Part shown: piece by piece, positions 58,969 to 64,000 of the stretch | Layout of the letters: each line of letters starts with the position of its first letter | How positions within the stretch are numbered: position 1 is the first letter of the stretch | DNA from: VRUE01 sp036276735 | GTDB taxonomy: Bacteria; Actinomycetota; Thermoleophilia; Solirubrobacterales; 70-9 | Assembly: GCA_036276735.1 (NCBI GenBank) | Contig: DASUOH010000023.1 | Location: 5,557 to 69,556 of the forward strand | Length of the DNA stretch: 64,000 nucleotides | Direction of reading: 5' to 3' | Program-made: the position numbers and the translations under genes | Notes under the pieces: model-generated | Databases searched by the model: none | Seen by the model: the letters and a program-made list of their open reading frames with translations, nothing else | Told to the model about the DNA's origin: nothing

Positions 58969-60867
58969 CTAGGTCAGGGCCGGAGCGGCGTCGGGTGCCG
59001 GGTGAGCGCGGCGATCGGAGACGACGATGACCCGGCAGGGGCGCTCCCCGAGCACGGTCTGCAGGGTCTTGTCGTAGAGCGGCGTGCCACCGCGATAGCG
59101 CAGCCCGACGACCACCGCGGCGGCATTGATCATCTCCGCCTCATCCGCGATCGAGTACCCGGCCTGGCCCGGCCGCACCCGCTCGACGTGACCCGTCACG
59201 CGCTGCCCGCCGATCAGCTTGGCCTGCTCGATCTTGCTCTGCGCCTCGGCTTCGCGCTCGCGCAGGTCGGCGTCGAGGGGGAGGTTGGTCGGGATCACGA
59301 GCATCGAGTGGATGTGGATACCGCGCCTGCGTTTGGAGGCGAGCTTGACGGCCGTGGCGACCATCTCCTCGGAGAACGGCTCCCCATCCTCGAAGGCGAC
59401 CATGACGCTGCGGTACTCGATTTCCTCGACCCCGAGCGGCTCCGGCGTCACGACCTTGACGGTCTGCCGCAGGTCGAGCCCCTGGTGGCGGCGGTAGATC
59501 ACGTAGATCGCCAGCCCAACCAGCATCCAGGCGGAGCCGATCAGGAGCGTGCGGGTGTTGAGGGCCATCACGACGATCCATGCGGCGAAGGTGCCCAGCC
59601 CCCCGAACACGGCGGTGAGCGGCCACTCGAAGCCCAGGGCGCGCACGTTCAATCGCGGCTTGTAAGTTCGTCGGTCGGCCTGGGGGTGGATCTGGCGCAG
59701 TCGGATCACCGATACGTGCGCGACCGTGAAGGACAGCATCGCCCCGAACGCGTACATCGTCGCCAGCAGCTCGGTCTCCCCCGGCAGCAGGGCCACCGCC
59801 GAGACGACGCCGAAGATGAGGATCGCCACGTAAGGCGTCTTGAAGCGGGGATGGATCGCCCGGATCGCCTCGGGGAGCTGACGGTACTGCCCCATCGAGA
59901 AGGTGATCCGGGAGAGGCCGATCAGCCCCGCATTGGTGGCGATGATCAGGATCACGCCAGCCAGGAGCCCGACGTAGATTCGGAGCGCCTCGGTGGCGCC
60001 GGAGGACAGGCCGAGGTTGTCGACGATCCCCAGCATCGGATTCTCGGCGTACGTCGTGGCCAGCGCGGTGGTGTACTCGCCGCCCTCCACGGTCACGGGC
60101 ATCGCCGAGAGAGCGACCACCGGGATCAGCAGGAAGAGGCCGAGCACCGCCGTCACGACCAGGGCGACCGCCGTCGGCACGGTGCGCGGCGCGTCGCGCG
60201 CCTCCTCGGACATGTTGGAGAGGGTCTCGATACCCGTGTAGGCGATCATCCCGACCGCGATCGCCAGCGCGAAATCGCCCCAGGGAGGCGCGACGCCCAG
60301 CTCGACGTTGCCGACCAGGGTCTCCGGGCTGAGGACCAGGGCGATGCCGATCGCGACGACGACGACCTGCGTCATCAGGTCCGCGACCGCCAGCACGACG
60401 TTGAGGCGAGCCGACTCGCGGCTGCCGATCACGTTCACCATGATCAGCAGGCCGATCAGGGCGATGCCGACGATGATGTCGCCGGGACTGTGTTCGAGCG
60501 GCTCCCAGAACACCGCCAGGTAGTGAGGCACGAAGAAGGCGGAGATCGCGACCGTGATCACGTAGTTGAGGACCTGCCCCCAGGCGGCGAAGAAGCTGAC
60601 CAGCTCGTCGAAGGCGTGGCGGGCGAAGCTCGACGAGCCGCCGGCCTCCGGGTACATCACGGTCGCCTCGGCGTAGGTGATCGCGGTGCAGACGAAGATC
60701 AGGCCCGAGATCAGGAAGACGACCGGGGTCATCCCCAGGGCGAAGACGGCGACCACGCCAAGCGCGTAGTAGATCGAGGAGCCGACGTTGCCGTAAGCGG
60801 TGGAGAACAGCGCTCCGACGCCATGGACCCGGCGCAGCGTCTCCTCCCGTGGGTGTCTCTCGGCCAT
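58969..60867 (-). CDS. APC-family amino-acid permease fused to universal stress (USP-like) domain (second copy)
   Basis: 632 aa, the same arrangement as the neighbour: a roughly 12-helix APC permease (FSTAYGNVGSSIYYALGVVA, ATVMYPEAGGSSSFARHAFD) followed by a USP-like region from about 480 (YRSVMVAFEDGEPFSEEMVA, AAVVVGLRYRGGTPLYDKTL). The two genes are diverged paralogs. The pair with a small membrane protein between may form one transport system. Confidence 0.85.
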   Translation of the reverse strand: MAERHPREETLRRVHGVGALFSTAYGNVGSSIYYALGVVAVFALGMTPVVFLISGLIFVCTAITYAEATVMYPEAGGSSSFARHAFDELVSFFAAWGQVLNYVITVAISAFFVPHYLAVFWEPLEHSPGDIIVGIALIGLLIMVNVIGSRESARLNVVLAVADLMTQVVVVAIGIALVLSPETLVGNVELGVAPPWGDFALAIAVGMIAYTGIETLSNMSEEARDAPRTVPTAVALVVTAVLGLFLLIPVVALSAMPVTVEGGEYTTALATTYAENPMLGIVDNLGLSSGATEALRIYVGLLAGVILIIATNAGLIGLSRITFSMGQYRQLPEAIRAIHPRFKTPYVAILIFGVVSAVALLPGETELLATMYAFGAMLSFTVAHVSVIRLRQIHPQADRRTYKPRLNVRALGFEWPLTAVFGGLGTFAAWIVVMALNTRTLLIGSAWMLVGLAIYVIYRRHQGLDLRQTVKVVTPEPLGVEEIEYRSVMVAFEDGEPFSEEMVATAVKLASKRRRGIHIHSMLVIPTNLPLDADLREREAEAQSKIEQAKLIGGQRVTGHVERVRPGQAGYSIADEAEMINAAAVVVGLRYRGGTPLYDKTLQTVLGERPCRVIVVSDRRAHPAPDAAPALT

Positions 60868-60870
60868 CAG

Positions 60871-61959
60871 CTAGGCCGAATATAGGGACGGCGGCGGTGC
60901 CCGACGGACGTGCGCCCGGCTCAGATCCGATGGGCACGCGCAGCCGCATAGCGCGAGCGCCAGCTCCAGCTCGTGGCGAAGCAGATCGAGCACCCGGCGG
61001 GCACCGGCCTCGCCGCCCACAGCGAGGCCCCAGAGCGCCGGCCGGCCGACCAGGACCGCGTCGGCGCCGAGCGCCAGGGCGGTGGCGACGTCGATGCCGC
61101 GACGAATGCCGCCGTCGACGAGGACCGCGGCGCGCCCTTGCACCGCGTCGACCACCTCGGGCAGCGCGTCGCCGCTGGCGGCGACGCGATCGAGCTGGCG
61201 ACCGCCGTGGTTGGAGACGACGACGCCGGCGGCCCCGTGCTCGACCGCGAGCGCCGCATCCTCGTCGCCGAGCACGCCCTTGACGAGGATCGGCAGCTCG
61301 CACTCGGTGGCGAGCTCCTCGAGATGCCGCCAGCTCAGGGCCGGTTCCATCAGGCCGAACGTCTCCTCGATCGTCACCGCCCGCTGCGAGCCGAGCGCCG
61401 CTTCGACGCTCGGCACGCCGAGGCCCTCGGGGATCGTGAACCCGGTGCGCAGGTCGCGCTCACGGTTGCCGCCGCGCGGCGCGTCGACGGTGACGACGAT
61501 TGCCTCGAAGCCGGCCTCCGCCGCCTCGTCCATCAGCGCCTTGGTCACTCCCTCATCGCGAAAGCAGTAGAGCTGGAACCAGCGGCGACCCTCGGGCACC
61601 GCCTCGGCGAGTTCGCGCGGTCGCGTCGTGGCCAAGGTCGAGAGGCACATCACCGTGCCGGCCGCCGCGGCGGCTCGGGCCATCGCCACCTCCGCCTCAG
61701 GATGGACGAGTCGCTGGTAGGCCACGGGCGCGACCAAGATGGGCATCGAGACCTCGGTGCCGAGCACCCGCGCCCCGGTCCCCCACTTGCTCAGCCCCGC
61801 CAGCATCCGCGGCCGCAGCCGCCACTTGCCCCACGCCTCCACGTTCTCGCGCAGCGTCACCTCGTCCCCCGCCCCGCCGGCGAAGTACCCCAGCACCGCA
61901 GCCTCTAGTTTCTCTTCCGCCGCGCGCTCGAAGTCCGCGATGTTGATGAGCTCGTCCAC
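60871..61959 (-). CDS. FMN-dependent alpha-hydroxy-acid oxidase (lactate oxidase/dehydrogenase-like)
   Basis: 362 aa TIM-barrel flavoprotein. FMN and substrate blocks: VAPVAYQRLVHPEAEVAMAR, CLSTLATTRPRELAEA, WFQLYCFRDEGVTKALMDEA, LPILVKGVLGDEDA (active-site Lys) and GVVVSNHGGRQLDRVAASGD (catalytic His in SNHGGRQ), then VLVDGGIRRGIDV. It oxidises an L-2-hydroxy acid such as lactate or glycolate; specificity is not readable. The start is ATG at 61959. Confidence 0.9.
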   Translation of the reverse strand: MDELINIADFERAAEEKLEAAVLGYFAGGAGDEVTLRENVEAWGKWRLRPRMLAGLSKWGTGARVLGTEVSMPILVAPVAYQRLVHPEAEVAMARAAAAAGTVMCLSTLATTRPRELAEAVPEGRRWFQLYCFRDEGVTKALMDEAAEAGFEAIVVTVDAPRGGNRERDLRTGFTIPEGLGVPSVEAALGSQRAVTIEETFGLMEPALSWRHLEELATECELPILVKGVLGDEDAALAVEHGAAGVVVSNHGGRQLDRVAASGDALPEVVDAVQGRAAVLVDGGIRRGIDVATALALGADAVLVGRPALWGLAVGGEAGARRVLDLLRHELELALALCGCACPSDLSRAHVRRAPPPSLYSA

Positions 61960-61991
61960 AGCGTCGCGACCCTAGCCGCTTCTGGCGGAAA

Positions 61992-62097
61992 GGAGGGGTG
62001 GTGTGCCCCTCCCACGAAGGCTCCGGGACCACGCCGGCACCCCCGGACACGTTTCAGCTGCGCAACGGTCTTCGGGGGAGGGGCACACCACCCCTCC
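61992..62097. repeat. 22-bp perfect inverted repeat with 62-bp spacer
   Basis: GGAGGGGTGGTGTGCCCCTC plus CC (61992-62013) is exactly inverted at 62076-62097. The enclosed spacer holds a smaller stem (CTCCGGG/CCCGGAC-like). It lies downstream of hppA and upstream of the oxidase, so it could be a terminator-like structure or a short mobile repeat. No T-run follows. Confidence 0.7.
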
Positions 62098-62114
62098 CCG
62101 CCCTCCGAGCTCCT

Positions 62115-64000
62115 TTAGAAGTGGACGATCGGGATGATCAGGATCGCGACGATGTTCGCGACCTTGATCATCGGGTTGATCGCCGGGCCGGCGGTGTCCT
62201 TGTAGGGATCGCCGACCGTGTCGCCGGTCACCGAGGCGGCGTGGGCCTCGGAGCCCTTGCCCCCGTGGGCACCGTCCTCGATCAGCTTCTTGGCGTTGTC
62301 CCAGGCGCCGCCGCCAGCGGTCATCGAGATCGCCGCGAAGAGGCCGACGACGATGACGCCGATCAGGAGGCCGCCGAGCGCGTCGACGCTGAGCAGGCCG
62401 ACGATGACCGGGATGACGATCGGGATCAGCGAGGGGAGGATCATCTCCTTCTGCGCCGCCGCGGTCACAATCGCGACCGTTTTGCCGTACTCGGGCTTTT
62501 CCGTCCCCTCCATGATCCCCGGGTGGTCGCGGAACTGCTGACGCACCTGTTCGACGACCTGGCCGCCGGTGCGCCCGACCGCCTCGATCGCGAAGGCCGA
62601 GAACAGGTAGACCATCATGCCGCCGACGATCAGCCCGATCAGCACCTCCGGGCTGGAGAGATTGAAGAGGCCGTTGAGGTCGAACCCGGCCGGCGCCTCC
62701 GCTTCCAGCTCGAACTTGAACGCCGCGAACAGCACCAGCGCCGCCAGGGCGGCGGACCCGATCGCGTAGCCCTTGGTGACGGCCTTGGTCGTGTTGCCGA
62801 CCGCGTCGAGCGGGTCGGTCACGTTGCGCACGGACTCGGGCAGGTCGGCCATCTCGGCGATGCCGCCGGCGTTGTCGGTGATCGGCCCGAACGCGTCCAA
62901 GGCGACGATCAGCCCGCAGAGCGAGAGCTGCGCCATCACGGCGACGCCGATCCCGTAAATCCCCGCCAGCTCGTTGGCGGCGAGGATCGCCAGCGCGATG
63001 ACGAGCGCCGGGGCGGCGGTCGACTGGAAGCCCTGCGCCAGCCCCTGGATGATGTTGGTCGCGTGCCCCGTCTCCGAGGCCTTTGCGGTCGTCTTGACCG
63101 GGCGGAAACGGGTCGAGGTGTAGTAGTCGGTGATCACGAACAGCAGTGCCGTGACGGCGACGCCGATCACCGCGCAGAGCCAGAGGTCGGTGGTGCTCAC
63201 CGCGTCGGCGCCGACGTCGAGCCCGAAGTTGACCGCATCGCTCATCAGCCACTCGGTGATCGGGTAGAAGGCCGCGATCGAGAGCAGCCCGGAGACGATC
63301 ATCCCGGTGTAGAGCGCGCCCTCGACCCGGTCGGTCTTGGTCCGCACCGAGAGCGCCCCGACGATCGAGGCGATGATCGCGACGCCGCCGAGCACCAGCG
63401 GGTAGATCGCCACCTCGCGCAAGTAGTCGCCGCCGGCGCCGGTGAAGGTGAGGACGCCGAGCAGCATCACCGCGACCGAGGTGACCGCGTAGGTCTCGAA
63501 CAGGTCGGCTGCCATGCCGGCGCAGTCGCCGACGTTGTCGCCGACGTTGTCGGCGATCACGGCGGGGTTGCGCGGGTCGTCCTCGGGGATGCCGGCCTCG
63601 ACCTTGCCGACCAGGTCGGCACCGACATCCGCACCCTTGGTGAAGATGCCGCCGCCCAGACGCGCGAAGATGGAGATCAGCGAGGAACCGAAGGCCAGGC
63701 CGATCATCGGCTGCAGCGCCGCGGTGAGCGCGGCCTGGTCGGTCGCACCGCCGGTCAGGAACCAGAAGTAGCCGGCCACGCCGAGCAGGCCGAGGCCGAC
63801 CACCAGCATGCCGGTGATGGCGCCGCCGCGGAACGAGACCTCGAGGGCCGGGTTGAGGCCCTCGGTGGCTGCCTGGGTGGTGCGCACGTTGGCGCGCACC
63901 GATACGTTCATGCCGATGTAGCCGGCCGCGCCGGACAGCACCGCGCCCAGCGCGAACCCTATCGCGGTGGGCCAGCTGAGGAAGAAACCGACCAACAGGA
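62115..64000 (-). CDS. hppA: Proton-pumping membrane pyrophosphatase (K+-independent type), 5' end missing
   Basis: At least 626 residues are visible and the gene continues past the right edge; the window reads through LLVGFFLSWPTA, where no true start is needed. Multiple helices with the family blocks VGADLVGKVEAGIPEDDPRNP (substrate-binding), DNVGDNVGDCAGMAADLFE and DTVGDPYKDTAGPAINPMIK are present. The block GNTTKAVTKGYAIGSA has Lys where K+-dependent enzymes have Ala, so this is the K+-independent, proton-pumping type. It couples PPi hydrolysis to H+ export and can help maintain the membrane potential. Confidence 0.94.
   Translation of the reverse strand, partial: LLVGFFLSWPTAIGFALGAVLSGAAGYIGMNVSVRANVRTTQAATEGLNPALEVSFRGGAITGMLVVGLGLLGVAGYFWFLTGGATDQAALTAALQPMIGLAFGSSLISIFARLGGGIFTKGADVGADLVGKVEAGIPEDDPRNPAVIADNVGDNVGDCAGMAADLFETYAVTSVAVMLLGVLTFTGAGGDYLREVAIYPLVLGGVAIIASIVGALSVRTKTDRVEGALYTGMIVSGLLSIAAFYPITEWLMSDAVNFGLDVGADAVSTTDLWLCAVIGVAVTALLFVITDYYTSTRFRPVKTTAKASETGHATNIIQGLAQGFQSTAAPALVIALAILAANELAGIYGIGVAVMAQLSLCGLIVALDAFGPITDNAGGIAEMADLPESVRNVTDPLDAVGNTTKAVTKGYAIGSAALAALVLFAAFKFELEAEAPAGFDLNGLFNLSSPEVLIGLIVGGMMVYLFSAFAIEAVGRTGGQVVEQVRQQFRDHPGIMEGTEKPEYGKTVAIVTAAAQKEMILPSLIPIVIPVIVGLLSVDALGGLLIGVIVVGLFAAISMTAGGGAWDNAKKLIEDGAHGGKGSEAHAASVTGDTVGDPYKDTAGPAINPMIKVANIVAILIIPIVHF

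Noticed and set aside
59002..60885. 627-codon plus-strand frame opposite the second permease
   Set aside because: Antisense shadow of the permease/USP gene; it is rich in Arg/Asp/Gln repeats without structure.

Overview
The window looks like chromosome from a high-GC actinobacterium, probably class Thermoleophilia (Solirubrobacterales or a relative). That placement is inferred from strongly GC-biased codon use, frequent GTG starts, the block recN-nadK-tlyA with dxs, a prenyl synthase and nusB, the block efp-pepP-aroQ-aroKB-aroC-aroE-mltG-ruvX-alaS, and many Excalibur, ECF-sigma and secreted small proteins. No rRNA is present, so the class assignment is not proven.

Layout. 1-1923: recN (partial), nadK, tlyA on the minus strand. 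2249-10185: a roughly 7.9 kb integrated element bounded by perfect 64-bp direct repeats. Each end also carries a paired 12-bp motif of the kind integrases bind. Inside are a CHAT (caspase-like) coiled-coil protein, a tyrosine integrase broken by two single-base frameshifts, two duplicated XRE regulators, small HTH and excisionase-like proteins, a replication-relaxation protein, an iteron-like repeat, an ArsR regulator, a PIN toxin-antitoxin pair, a membrane protein, a class II Leu-like tRNA with the unexpected anticodon GUC, and a DUF2283 protein. 10186-12522: small membrane and secreted proteins, an enoyl-reductase-like dehydrogenase, and a second copy of the sequence used as the attachment core, probably part of a structured RNA. 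12523-17837: the dxs, prenyl synthase, xseB-like, nusB, hybrid histidine kinase and efp run. 17901-22835: accessory genes (secreted protein, hydrolase-cyclase fusion, SDR, M42 peptidase, diguanylate cyclase). 22872-32025: pepP, the shikimate genes, mltG, ruvX, alaS. 32150-34218: an ECF sigma factor fused to a zinc-finger anti-sigma-like region and a membrane segment, then a duplicated Cys/Lys-rich secreted protein. 34225-42246: an IscU-like/MnmA fusion, aspS, hisS, metallo-hydrolase, ftcD, M29 peptidase. 42317-49004: tRNA-Met, a HEPN-like protein, yjbQ, thrC with a leader ORF and promoter, a divergent leucyl-tRNA synthetase, a leader-controlled small gene, gtrA. 49049-56604: secreted protein, a heterodimeric ABC exporter, lipoprotein, tRNA-Gln, an FAD oxidoreductase and two RCK potassium-channel subunits. 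56708-64000: two permease/USP fusions with a small membrane protein, an FMN alpha-hydroxy-acid oxidase, and a proton-pumping pyrophosphatase cut by the window end.

How they fit together. Most of the window is housekeeping: isoprenoid precursors (dxs, prenyl synthase), aromatic amino acids (aroQ, aroKB, aroC, aroE), translation (alaS, aspS, hisS, leuS-like, efp, mnmA) and ion or amino-acid transport (RCK pair, permeases, H+-PPase). The accessory biology is concentrated in the integrated element. The most unusual single items are the Leu-type tRNA with anticodon GUC, the attachment core that recurs as a paralogous RNA-like sequence 2.3 kb away, and the divergent leucyl-tRNA synthetase. All positions were read by eye; no database search, folding program or codon statistic was run.
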